From assembly GCA_030581615.1 (NCBI GenBank), contig JAKTTT010000003.1, positions 1 through 64,000 on the forward strand: a stretch of 64,000 nt of DNA, given 5' to 3'. The notes below the pieces were generated by a model. It searched no databases. It was not told where the DNA came from and saw nothing but the letters and a program-made list of their open reading frames with translations. Positions 31,053 through 40,644 of this stretch are shown here, piece by piece (the stretch's first letter is position 1; each line of letters starts with the position of its first letter). The position numbers were made by a program, and so were the translations under genes. Origin of the DNA: Alloascoidea africana. Its lineage: Eukaryota; Ascomycota; Alloascoideomycetes; Alloascoideales; Alloascoideaceae.

Positions 31053-32169
31053 TTATATTCGTCCGTCCCAGTATGATTCATTTCTCGGGAAATTTCCATG
31101 AATGTGTATTTTCAAACAAAAGGGCTGCAATTGCTCTACAATCTTCTCATTTGTAAGTATGCTTTCGCTGATCTTGTCAGTCACAAATTCCACAAAAAAT
31201 ATGTAACTCCATGGCTGAGCTTTTGAGGGCCGCGAGGTAATAGATGTAAAGTTCACACCATTATCCTTGAACACTTTGAGAGCATCGCAGAGCGACCCCG
31301 GGTTTTCATTTTCGACAGTAAAAGATAAAAGTGTAACGATTTGGTCCTTACTCCGGCCACTGTCAGTTCCAGTCCTGCTCTTTGTGGAAATCGGCGTTGG
31401 CGATAGAAGATCACTGCTATTCCTACCAAGAACCAAGAATCTCGTTATGTTGTTCGACATGTCTTCAATGTTTTCTGCAAAAACAGGCATGGAAAAGACA
31501 TGGGCAGCAGCGACACTGGCTACAGCAGCAGTATGACGGCCCTCAATACTTGCCAATTCTGCTGCTTTTGAAGTGGAACTGACATCCAATTTTGCAGCTT
31601 TTTTCAGAGTTGGATTGGACTCCAAATACTTGGTGACCTGACCCCAAGCCTGTGGATGGGAATATATTGTTGTGATCTCGTCAAGGGACTTTGCTGTTGT
31701 TAAAAGACAGTGATGGACTGCTACGTATTGTTCTCCAATCACTGTGAAGCTCGGCTTGCCTTTGATTTGGTCGCTTTTATTCTTTAGTCTATGTGACCAG
31801 TCTCGTAGCAAATCATACGTGAAAATTACACTTCCATTTGTGGAGTTTTCAAATGGGACAACGGCGTAGTCCACATCAGCGTTGTTAATAGCCTCGAAGC
31901 AATCTAATCCAGTTAGTCATAATTTTTCACCATCTTTCACACTCTCGCTTGGAAATAACCAAGAAAAAAAGCATTACCTCCGATTGTTACTTGAGGAACC
32001 AATTCATATTTTTCCTCGTCAAACTGTTGAAGAACAGCCTATATAATAACCAGTAATAGTGAGTAAAAAAATGCATACTTGAAGAAATGCAGCCTGAGAA
32101 TCATACCTGATGAGAGTAGGTTCCTAGTGGACCCAGGAAAGCAGCTTTTCTCAGAGTGTGGCTCCCCAT
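31053..32169 (-). CDS. PHA2: Prephenate dehydratase Pha2 (3 exons)
   Basis: On the minus strand, exons are 32107-32169 (21 codons), 31978-32038 and 31053-31903; 324 residues. Donors are GTATGA and GTAATG; a CTAAC branch motif precedes the second acceptor. Exon 1 gives MGSHTLRKAAFLGPLGTYSHQ, exon 2 AVLQQFDEEKYELVPQVTIG, and exon 3 DCFEAINNADVDYAVVPFEN, an unbroken run of the dehydratase domain. The catalytic TRF is in NNITRFLVLG. A C-terminal ACT domain follows (NPGSLCDALKVF, then SITSRPSK), the phenylalanine-sensing site. The enzyme makes phenylpyruvate in phenylalanine synthesis. Length matches S. cerevisiae (334). It converges with HRT1, 129 bp between stops. Confidence 0.95.
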
Positions 32170-32405
32170 TAGAAAGTTCAGTGTATAGGCGATAGTGCAC
32201 TGGTTTTGGATAAATATAATCTAAACTCGGTTATCAGGGCAATTATTCTTCCATCGGCTTTCTCGTTTTACAAGTAGAGTGAACTTTCCAAAGTTCGATC
32301 TAGAGAACGAACTCAAAAAGCGTTGCCTCCTTACACCACCACCAAACTTCATGGTTGATCCGTATTTACACTAAGCTATTCAATCTGTTTTTGGTGAAGA
32401 GGAAT

Positions 32406-33491
32406 CTAATCCAGCTGCTCTGCCTCTTTTATCAACTCCTCTACACTGAAATCTTTGCTTCCAGTCGAGAACTGCTGGAGCATCTCAACTCTCTTCCTTG
32501 CCCGGTCTGTATCTTCCATTGAACCGTAGAATCTTTGCGTATTTAGAACCAGAAGCTGAGCCTCGGGTAAACTTATCCCGACATTCTTTTCAACTGTGCC
32601 GTTCATCAGGTATATACCCTTTGAATCATTCAACTCATGGTGGAACATGAGCGTTGTGTGGGGTCGCGCGTATTCTCCGTGCAGTTGATAGTCTCCCAAC
32701 GTTGTAATTAGCATGTGGGTGGTGTTTGGACCAATAAAGCACCATTGTATAAAGTGCATCTCATGTCCTTGGCCTTCCTTTGGTAATGGCATGATGAACT
32801 AAAGGAGAAATCCGGTGGTCAGCGTTGCTCTTAAATATTGGGACAGAAAGTGTAGAAAACCCACCATAGGATACCTGACAGCATTTTGAAAAAGACGCTC
32901 GTAAACAGGCTTTTCAACAACTGCAATCAGAGAATCATCTTTATTGCCGAATCGAGACTTCCAAATGAATTCAATTTCTTGTGGACTTAGATTCGACACT
33001 TTTCCAACATCAATGAAAGAGTTTAGAGTTTTGACCTGCTCTGACCCTGAAGAACCAACCGAGCTTGCAAATGGTTTCAAAGGAATGGTGCGATTTGTCG
33101 AAGATCCGGCTTTCTTTTCATATTCCTCCAACTCTTTAAGAGGATCTACTTTATTGTACTCCTTTTTAGTCCGTTCAATGTCTTCTTTCAAAACTTCCTT
33201 CAATTGTCCCACGTCCCCTACCCCCATCCTAAAAACCATTGGATTAATCATTTGTGAAAAGTCTCAAACGCCTGCTACAAATTCAAACACATACTCTTTC
33301 GCTTTTTTCTGGAGTTTCTCTTTATATCTCGTTAAAACTGCATCGTTTGCATTGGATTGGAGAAATCTATAATTCACAACCCGGGCACCTCTTATCAAGA
33401 TATTTCGAGGAACAGGAGAAAAATTTCCTACTCTTTTCAAAAATCCAGGCTTGCCGCTTCTCTCTAACAAGGGTCTAATTCCAGGTATCAT
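32406..33491 (-). CDS. ATP11: F1-ATPase assembly chaperone Atp11 (3 exons)
   Basis: Exons on the minus strand: 33295-33491, 32865-33228 and 32406-32798; 317 residues, essentially the S. cerevisiae length (318). Intron 1 (66 nt) has donor GTATGT and acceptor TTTTTAG. Intron 2 (66 nt) uses the less usual donor GTGGGT and acceptor CCTTTAG, chosen because it joins AVRYPM to FIMPLPKEGQGHEMHF, the conserved Atp11 sequence. An N-terminal basic, Ser-poor presequence (MIPGIRPLLERSGKPGFLKR) suits mitochondrial import. Other family blocks are LSPQEIEFIWKSRFG and MHFIQWCF. Atp11 binds free F1 beta subunits in the matrix before they pair with alpha. It follows PHA2 on the same strand and precedes a tRNA gene. 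Confidence 0.93.
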
Positions 33492-33583
33492 CGTTTAATC
33501 AGCAGAAGGAGATTCATCTTCACTTTCCACCGTTTTGAGAAAATAAACAGTTACCCGGATATGCCCAGTAGTATTTGCAAAAT

Positions 33584-33589
33584 AAAAAA
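33584..33589 (-). terminator. RNA polymerase III terminator of the tRNA-Ser gene
   Basis: Six consecutive T residues on the minus strand start right after the discriminator base. Confidence 0.85.
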
Positions 33590-33684
33590 CGACAGACGCA
33601 GGATTCGAACCTACGCGGGCAAAGCCCAATTGATTACATGAATCAGATTCAAGTCAATCTCCTTAACCACTCGGACAGCCTGTC
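33590..33684 (-). tRNA. tRNA-Ser(UGA) with a 13-nt intron
   Basis: A 95-nt gene read on the minus strand. Acceptor stem GACAGGC/GTCTGTC, D arm TCC...GGA with GG in the loop, anticodon stem ATTGA/TCAAT, loop C-T-TGA-A...A, long variable arm TGGGC-TTT-GCCCG, T arm GTAGG-TTCGAAT-CCTGC and discriminator G, all serine features. The anticodon loop is seven bases only after removing 13 nt (33635-33647) directly 3' of position 37. The intron contains ATTCA, complementary to the anticodon region TGAAT, the expected anticodon-intron pairing. A run of six T follows the 3' end. Confidence 0.95.
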
Positions 33685-34489
33685 AATTTTTTAGTTTTAA
33701 AATTTTGGTGATATTTAAACACAAACCCAATATCTTAGAAATAACTGTCCGTTTGTGAAACATTCTTGAAGCATAAAATGCCACAATCACTAAGGTTGGT
33801 TACGAGTAGAACGCCTGCATTAGGACAAGTTTAAGACTGTTACCTTTAGTGGCCTTATTAATTAATCAGGAATGAAAATCTTTACTTCGAATCTCTTGAG
33901 TAGTTTTAACCATACTAAAAATGAATTGTTTGTGTAGGCCTTTTTCAAGAAGCGCCAATCATCTTGAATAACGCTGTATAAGAGCTCTCGGTAAAATTAA
34001 ACAAATAAGCAGCCAATAGGAATCTAGTAAGTTACAACCTATGCTCCCACAATAGTATATCGTGGCTGAGCTTTCTCTCTTAGTATTTGAGATAAACGTC
34101 TCTGTTCGCATTTACAAGCAAGGGAATAGTTAGTAGATAGGCATAATAAAGTCATGACATCTACAAGGCTTGCGACAAAAGCCATAGTTTTGGTTATAAA
34201 TTAGAAAGCGTTGTAATCTTGAGCAAATTCAAAAAAATATCAATAATTAACTACAAGTATATGCTAAACGAAAACGAAGAAAAAAACATGAAAAAGTGAA
34301 CTAAATCAATTAAACATTGTAAATTTGCAATCGTCAAAAACCATTAGAAATAAATGTCAAACCATTAAAACTTTTTAGAAAGATAGTCTAAAATTTGGCA
34401 CTGAAATTTTGCCCCGTCAAAAGAAAGATCAGAAAACTCTTTGGCGATTGTGTAGTTAATGCAAAAACAGTCAAAACATCAGAAGTGGG
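33685..34489. other. Intergenic, upstream of tRNA-Ser and 3' of the Ser-rich orphan
   Basis: About 800 bp of AT-rich sequence with no gene that I can support. It holds the 5' flank of the tRNA and the 3' end of the gene on the right. Confidence 0.5.
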
Positions 34490-36769
34490 CTACAAGTTTC
34501 TTTCATTCATAAATCCAACGTTGCTCCCTTTTCCTATCATATTATGTCCATGCACAGAAACATTCTCGAATGGACCTTTCGACCTGGTATTTACCATTTC
34601 TCCTAGAAAAACATCTCCATATTTAGGAGATGCTTGCACATTAGACTTGCTTTGCCAAGTCGTGGGGACGTTAACCGAATTATGGCGATGTTCGTTTAAA
34701 TTTGTTGGAGAGGGCCATGATGGTGAGTGAAGACTTCCCGCACAAAAAGAGGAGGAAGAGGGCGGCCAGGAAGGGATATGATTGGTTCTGTCTTCGGATC
34801 TAGTATCTGTTGTTGGAGTAATAGCCAATTGTGGCACACCAGATTGAGGATAAAGGGGAGAGACGGAGCCAACGCTATTAGCAGCAGCGGTTGCGGTCCC
34901 CATTGCATTCGCAGTAGTAGCTGCTGTTGAAATGATTTCAAACTTCTGCGTGCTTCCCATGCCAATACTAGTTCGGCATGGAAGGCTCAAGTTTGAGTTG
35001 ATGCTATGCCTGTAGTTATAGTGATTGGCATTGCTATTTTGAAAGCTGAATCTCCCCGTGGGTTCCAAAGGTGAAATTCTATCTAGTTGATTATCTTCAA
35101 ACTCTGATCGTTCTGGGACCTCGCAAAGATGGCCCGCCTCGGGACTCGCATCGGGCAAAGAAGGGATCGATTCAAGATCTGCATAATGTACACGGGATTG
35201 GGTAGAATGAGCTTCAACTGATGAGTTAGATGGTGATGCAAGGAGTGGAATTTCTCGATTTTTCTCCATCTCCGAATTATCTTCCAATGAAGCTTTTCCA
35301 TTATCCTTTTTGGTGTTTTCTTCAGTTCCATAAGAATTGTTTGTAGGACTTATATTTTGCTCTTTTTTCTTGTGTCGTTGAATGGGCTTTCCCATAGTGA
35401 ACCCAAATTGTAGAGATCTATGTTTATTCTTCTCTTTATCCTTGTCCCTGTCCTTTGATTTATGCTTAATAGTATGTTCCTTTTCACTTTTATCTTTATC
35501 TTTATTCTCTTCTCCTGACAGTCGGTGCTTAGAAGTTGAAATTTGCCTATACAAAAAATGCATTTTGGTCTCGTTAATCGACCTCCTCCTTTCACTTGTC
35601 ACAGACTTTGGACTCTCAGGCACATTTTTTGACCCCCTTGTTCCACTTATTATGGAGCCTGGAGAAGAAGAAGAGGGAGAAAGGGAGCCCGAGTAGGTTG
35701 ATGAGCAATGCCGAGCCGTATATCTGGGTGGACTAGTCGGCAACAGTCCATCATGGCTTTTGGAGCTTGAACTATTATTTTTCTCTCCTCCACTATGACT
35801 ACTCCCACTGCTGCTTTTGCTACTATGTCCTATAAAACCCAGCCCACTACGTCGTTTCAGCTTCGCCAGAGAAGTGGCCGATTGGTTTTTTCTAATATTT
35901 GCTGAATTTTGCTCCTCGCAGTCCTTCGGGTTTTGTTTCGGCTGGTATAGTTGATGTTGAGTATTGGGAGAGTATGATTTCCAAGTTGGTAGTATTGGTC
36001 TCTTTCTAGCATCATAAGGGGTTTCAGGGGTTGGCTTTAGGCATAACGGGTTAAATTTTTGGGCTCTCTGTACCTTTCGCGCATTTCGAAGGCTAACATG
36101 AAGCAACTTTAGAGAATTTTCGGTAATAACACGGGCCCTCTTCATGCTTTGTGATTGCTCGCTATATCGTTTGGGGTTATAGGTTATCGATTCGATTTTG
36201 ACTGTTTTCATTCTGTTTTGATTTTGTAAGAATGCTGGTGGCGGTGATATTGGCGTCCAGGAGAATCGTGCCTGACTATGCCTATTGTTATTTTCTACAT
36301 TCTTTTTGTTTTGCGGTCTAGTGAAAATGCCCTCATCTACATGATCCTCTCTAGTAGGAGAGGCATTGATGAAAGCGCTTCTATGACGAGAACGAGCTCC
36401 TTGAACCGAGGAAGGGGATAAGGCGGCTTGATCAATGGATCCGAACATTCCCACCCGACTTGCATCTGATAGTGAGTAGGGTCTTCTCGATCTACCTTTG
36501 GGGCTGACATTCAGATTTTGAATGCTGGAATACTTGTTATCAAAGTTCTGGGAACCGATGGGAGTGTTCAGTGCAACTGGAGTGTCTGTGGAGTTGGAAG
36601 AGAATGAGGAACCATAATGAGTCGAGTCTTCGACTCCTTTTGGCTTGGACTTTTGGGTTGGTGACAGGACCGGAACCTGGAAGCCCTTTGCGACCACTTC
36701 ATCAAAGGAGGCTTCATCACACAGCTGTTCCATAAGCTGATTAAAAACAGGGTCTTTGTTTATGAGCAT
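34490..36769 (-). CDS. Ser-rich, basic orphan protein, 759 aa
   Basis: Long intact frame that I cannot assign. The N-terminus is the most ordered part (MLINKDPVFNQLMEQLCDEASFDEVVAKGF). It is followed by Ser/Arg motifs (GRSRRPYSLSDASRVG), a basic helical patch at about 205-260 (KRARVITENSLKLLHVSLRNARKVQRAQKF cannot be matched to a family), a long Ser-rich linker, a Lys/Asp/Lys stretch (DKDKSEKEHTIKHKSKDRDKDKEK, about 425-450), and a weakly conserved-looking ESIPSLPDASPEAGHLCEVP segment. A 5' exon is conceivable: GTAAGT at about 36914 could splice to the CAG at 36772 and keep frame, adding residues upstream, but I do not adopt it. A phosphoregulated cytosolic or nuclear protein is a guess. Confidence 0.72.
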   Translation of the reverse strand: MLINKDPVFNQLMEQLCDEASFDEVVAKGFQVPVLSPTQKSKPKGVEDSTHYGSSFSSNSTDTPVALNTPIGSQNFDNKYSSIQNLNVSPKGRSRRPYSLSDASRVGMFGSIDQAALSPSSVQGARSRHRSAFINASPTREDHVDEGIFTRPQNKKNVENNNRHSQARFSWTPISPPPAFLQNQNRMKTVKIESITYNPKRYSEQSQSMKRARVITENSLKLLHVSLRNARKVQRAQKFNPLCLKPTPETPYDARKRPILPTWKSYSPNTQHQLYQPKQNPKDCEEQNSANIRKNQSATSLAKLKRRSGLGFIGHSSKSSSGSSHSGGEKNNSSSSKSHDGLLPTSPPRYTARHCSSTYSGSLSPSSSSPGSIISGTRGSKNVPESPKSVTSERRRSINETKMHFLYRQISTSKHRLSGEENKDKDKSEKEHTIKHKSKDRDKDKEKNKHRSLQFGFTMGKPIQRHKKKEQNISPTNNSYGTEENTKKDNGKASLEDNSEMEKNREIPLLASPSNSSVEAHSTQSRVHYADLESIPSLPDASPEAGHLCEVPERSEFEDNQLDRISPLEPTGRFSFQNSNANHYNYRHSINSNLSLPCRTSIGMGSTQKFEIISTAATTANAMGTATAAANSVGSVSPLYPQSGVPQLAITPTTDTRSEDRTNHIPSWPPSSSSFCAGSLHSPSWPSPTNLNEHRHNSVNVPTTWQSKSNVQASPKYGDVFLGEMVNTRSKGPFENVSVHGHNMIGKGSNVGFMNERNL

Positions 36770-38807
36770 TATCTGTATCTTGGAGGATTAACGTTTGTGA
36801 AAAGATCGTGTATGGTTGGGAGGAGAAAAAAGAATGAAAAGAAAAGCCTATTAAAAAAACACAAGATGCTCATTCTTGGAGTATTAAATATGGGCCAGAT
36901 CAGCTCAGTACTTACTCCTGGCGCGCAGTCCTGCATGACGCCAACGGTCAAGCATCTGGCCCTTCCGGGCCTCAAGCCCAGGGTGCTGTTAATTAGAACC
37001 ACAGGCTGACTCCCAGAGATCATCTCCGCATTTTCTGTTCGCAACTACCATGTGCTGCAGTGCTTCTCATCGAATGGACATTGATTCACGATCTCGCGGG
37101 CTTTGTGGGTGTCATGCCATTCCAGGACCGGTTTTTGAGATGAGGATTTTCTGGCAAGGAACAAGCTTTTCCATCCAGCCGAAAGAGTTGATCCGAGAGG
37201 TCTTGAACGTGCAGGGCTCTCAGTCACAGTTGGCAGGTCGAGAGATAGTCTTGTAAGGATAAGAAAAGAAAGGAGGAGAATTATATTACCATGGGAGCTG
37301 ATGTGATTGTGTGCTTCCTCAACCAGATTCCTGAGATTATTATTCCGCCTTGAAAAACTCCATTGATAAAATATATTGGACTGCCTGGAGCTTTTGAAAG
37401 ACAAGAGACAATGTCTCTTTGAATCCTCAAATCAATTCCAGATGAGATTTATTAAAACAGGGAATAGGTCATTGAGCACGCCTTTTGCTGGAAGGATGTC
37501 TTGAGCTGCCTTCATAACCAATGCTATCTATGCAGTAGAAGACGCGGCTGCTATAAGGTACGGTCAGTTAATTGAAATGGAATAAGGTACCAAGTGCTTT
37601 GTTTCTTCTCCAGAAGAAAGCGCCTGATTTTCTGCAATTACAGTCGCTCACAAGGGCTGGGCTTGCTCTTCAGGCTTATGTTTCTTGCTTGAAATCTTTT
37701 GCTCATTCTGAAGGTTTTCATGGTCATCAAAATAAAAATCCAGTCACATGGTGTTGATTTCTCATTGTAGGGTCTTTGTTATCTGCGCACATTGAGTGTG
37801 CAATGCTCTCTGCATGTAACCATATAGAACAAGTCATTTATGAGAAAACAGTAATGAGATGCTGCCTTCAGCTCATGATCATTAGAACATTATAGTCTCC
37901 AGAGATGCAGGTTGATGGGAGAGAGTCTGCCATGATAAAATGCTTTGGTCCAATATCATGTTAATCTTTCTTCGAGAGAGTGTGTTATGCACTTCCGAAG
38001 AAGACTGATGACTCTCAAAATAGGAATAGAAGAGAATAAAACAGAGCGTTGATTGGTTAAGTTTACAGAGAGACACCATTATTACTGACTGAAAGTGTCA
38101 TCCAAAGTCTATCATATAATGTCTAAAAAAAGATACATAGATTTTTGATTTTTTATTTCAACTTGAATAAACAAGCCATTCAATAACAAAAGAATTTACC
38201 AAAAATCCTAATCTAAGAATTAAGTTCTGTAGGTCGTGTTGTGATTGCTGGTATATGCGAAAGATTTGGTTGGCATTTTACGTCTTCAATTTCCCGATAC
38301 TGCCGCTAGGTAAGTCAATATCACAGCGCCTCGTCACAATAGACAAATGCTTGATAGTATTCATTTTCGGGTCAAAAATGGTCTTTTCTCCATGCTCTAC
38401 AATGTTTAAATGTAAAAAAATTTGACTGTAAATTTCTAAGATAGAATACATAGATACAAAGATGCTAGATTTTTAAAATTTCTTCAACTAGAATAAATAA
38501 ACAACTGAAGAACAAAAAATCCCCCCAAAAAATGCCAGTCTCAAAATGAAGTATTGCTGAAAGTCTTGCTGTGACTTTTGTTATGTGAAAAACTTGGACG
38601 ACATTTTTTGTCTCCAATAAACCGATGCCGCCGATAGGTGAGCCAACATATCAGTTCCTCATCACAATAGGAAAACACTCGATAATTGTCACTCTCAACC
38701 CCTCCTCGCAATTGGAAAACACTTGTCAGTCTTCACTCTCAGGTTCCAAATAGATTTCTCGCCACGCTATATAGTATCATATGTAAAAAACAAAAAAAAA
38801 GGCGGCA
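36770..38807. other. 2 kb without a clear gene, including a GC-rich block
   Basis: The left part, about 36900-37260, is distinctly richer in GC than the flanks (57% in 36961-37020) and can form hairpins such as GGCCC-TTCC-GGGCC near 36958. Neither strand gives a convincing protein, but three short frames abut on the minus strand. The middle (37440-38100) is ordinary. The right part is a diverged tandem duplication, listed separately. Confidence 0.5.
38130..38790. repeat. Diverged, nested tandem duplication 3' of MAP1
   Basis: Two diverged copies of a roughly 300-bp unit: about 38130-38420 and 38446-38790. Shared words in the same order include GATACATAG/CATAGATAC, ATTGCTG, the CCGAT-x-CTGCCGC / CCGATGCCGCCG block, GGTAAGTCAATATCA / GGTGAGCCAACATATCA, CTCRTCACAATAG, and the TGTAAAAAA end. 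Copy 2 contains a further internal duplication of about 45 bp (38657-38699 and 38700-38745, both with GGAAAACACT and CACTCTCA). Neither copy encodes a plausible protein. Confidence 0.8.
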
Positions 38808-39917
38808 TTAAATACGTGCAATGGCTCCTCCAGGAGATGATTCGGTTCTCTTAGTTAGAATCTCCACCCCAGTCTCCGTAACCAGGAGGGTATTTTCAAA
38901 CTGGGCACTAGGTCCACCATCTGCAGTTGAAGCAGTCCAATCATCCGGCCACATTCTATCCTTGTAGGATCCGATAGTCAACATAGGCTCGATAGTAAAA
39001 GTCATGCCAGGTTTGGCAATTCCAGGAGTCTTGTTTTTGGCAAAATGACACACATCAGGAGCACAGTGGAACAAATCGTTAATTCCGTGGCCAGTGAAAC
39101 TTCTGACCACTTGACAATTGTGCTGTTTTGCGTATTTTTCAATCAATTTGCCAATGTCCCTGAATAGCATTCCAGGCTTTACAATTTGGATAGCAAGGTC
39201 CAATGATTCCCTAGTTGTCTCCACCAAATTCACAATTTGGGGATCTGCTTTTGCCTTGTCTCCAACATAGTAAGTTTCGTTGAGATCTCCGTGGAAGCCA
39301 TCATGATAAACCGTGACATCAAGGTTTACAATATCACCATCTTCAAGAGGCCTCTGATCGGGAATACCGTGACAAATGATTTCGTTAACAGAAGTGCACA
39401 AGGACTTGGGGAAATTGTAATAGTTCAAAGGAGAAGGATAGCAATCTCTCTCAACGGCAGCTTCGTGGACAATCCTGTCAAGTTCATCGGTCGTCACTCC
39501 AGGACGAATTGCCGCAGCAGCGGTATCCAAAACTTCCCGTGCCAATCTCCCTACTTTCCTCATTTTCTCAATCTCCTGAGGAGATAAAACTCTTGCGAGC
39601 TTAAACCCAGATTTATGTTCGCCAACTGGGATCCCATCCGAGGCATAATCAGGAGTTTCAATATGGTCAGGAACGGTTCTTCTGGGACTCAAAGGATAGA
39701 CCGCTCTCAACTTGCCAGCATACTTGAAGCTGGGAAATGGCTCATACACAGTGCTACCCTCTTTCTTGTGAACAGCTTTATGAGTTTTCCAAGTTCTCTT
39801 GAAACATTCCTGGTTACAAAAGTAGTTATTCAAATGCTGTTTCAAACAGATAGGACACTCAAGAGAAGAGCTTGTCACTCTTCCACAGTCAGGTGCTGCG
39901 CATATTCTTGTACTCAT
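38808..39917 (-). CDS. MAP1: Methionine aminopeptidase 1
   Basis: A 369-residue type 1 eukaryotic MetAP that removes the initiator Met cotranslationally. The N-terminal ribosome-associated zinc finger has C-x4-C and CPIC, CNQEC, then KTHKAVH ligands within the first 50 residues. The pita-bread catalytic domain follows: GDIVNLDVTVYHDGFHGDLNETYYVG (metal-binding Asp pair), GHGINDLFHCAPDV (His), FTIEPML (Glu) and AQFENTLLVTE (Glu). Every metal ligand is present. Length is close to S. cerevisiae Map1 (387). Intronless. Downstream lies the nested duplication; upstream is about 730 bp of promoter. Confidence 0.96.
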   Translation of the reverse strand: MSTRICAAPDCGRVTSSSLECPICLKQHLNNYFCNQECFKRTWKTHKAVHKKEGSTVYEPFPSFKYAGKLRAVYPLSPRRTVPDHIETPDYASDGIPVGEHKSGFKLARVLSPQEIEKMRKVGRLAREVLDTAAAAIRPGVTTDELDRIVHEAAVERDCYPSPLNYYNFPKSLCTSVNEIICHGIPDQRPLEDGDIVNLDVTVYHDGFHGDLNETYYVGDKAKADPQIVNLVETTRESLDLAIQIVKPGMLFRDIGKLIEKYAKQHNCQVVRSFTGHGINDLFHCAPDVCHFAKNKTPGIAKPGMTFTIEPMLTIGSYKDRMWPDDWTASTADGGPSAQFENTLLVTETGVEILTKRTESSPGGAIARI

Positions 39918-40644
39918 TTGAAAAAGAGGTTATCACTTTTTTTGTCCTTGTTATATTTGTTTGCAAATCTCAATAGGAGTTTAGAAGATTTGGGGGAAAT
40001 AGGAGGGGAAAGCGCAAGTCTTGAAAAAGATTTGGGTTACTCGAAAAAGCTCATCTGAAGACCAAAATATACACTTTTCAACGGGTAATTGCCATCACAA
40101 AAGAATATGCATGCAGGTGCACCTAAACATATATCACGTGCGTTCATATACAACCATGCACCCGTTCTTCTCATACAGTGTTTTTCGGCAGCCGTGCAGA
40201 TGGGATTTTTTTGGGAAAGTCCTCCTTAACACGAACCCTGACCATGGCATCGGGTCCCGGAGCATCGAGATGGCACTAGCGCTTTGAATAATGTGAGTTG
40301 GTACAAGTTCCTGATTGAACATTTTTCAAGCCAGTGAGTTGAAAGTTTAGGTCCTTATCATGCAGGCACCTGAAAGAAATTTGTATCATGGTCTTAACTC
40401 ACTTCAAACAATGTGACTACGAAAAAGAATGTATCGTGATCATATGCTCTAATTTATTTCTCTTTAAATAGCATAATACAGAAAGATAATTGAAAAAAAG
40501 ATTGAAAGCAGATAGTTATAAGTTATGGGTACTTCAAATAACAGAAACATTGTATTTTTGGTATGAATTATACCAAAGGCATAAAAAGACAAAACGCTTA
40601 CATAAAATCTTCAAACTCATTCAATTATAACAAACAAAGCTGTT
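39918..40644. other. Intergenic, SCS2 3' end to MAP1 promoter
   Basis: 727 bp with an E-box CACGTG at about 40136. Short open frames here are not protein-like. Function: MAP1 promoter plus SCS2 3' end. Confidence 0.45.

Noticed and set aside
36769-37404. Upstream exons for the Ser-rich orphan
   Set aside because: A GTAAGT donor and an in-frame CAG acceptor exist, but the upstream pieces show no conserved domain and contain a stop between them. Left as an open question in the findings.
38295-38304. GGCAGTATCG word (minus strand) as in U4 snRNA
   Set aside because: The other U4 landmarks occur in the wrong order, and the duplicate copy has changed the word.
40134-40322. 62-codon minus-strand frame before SCS2's 3' end
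   Set aside because: Composition is random, no family match, and it lies in the MAP1 promoter.
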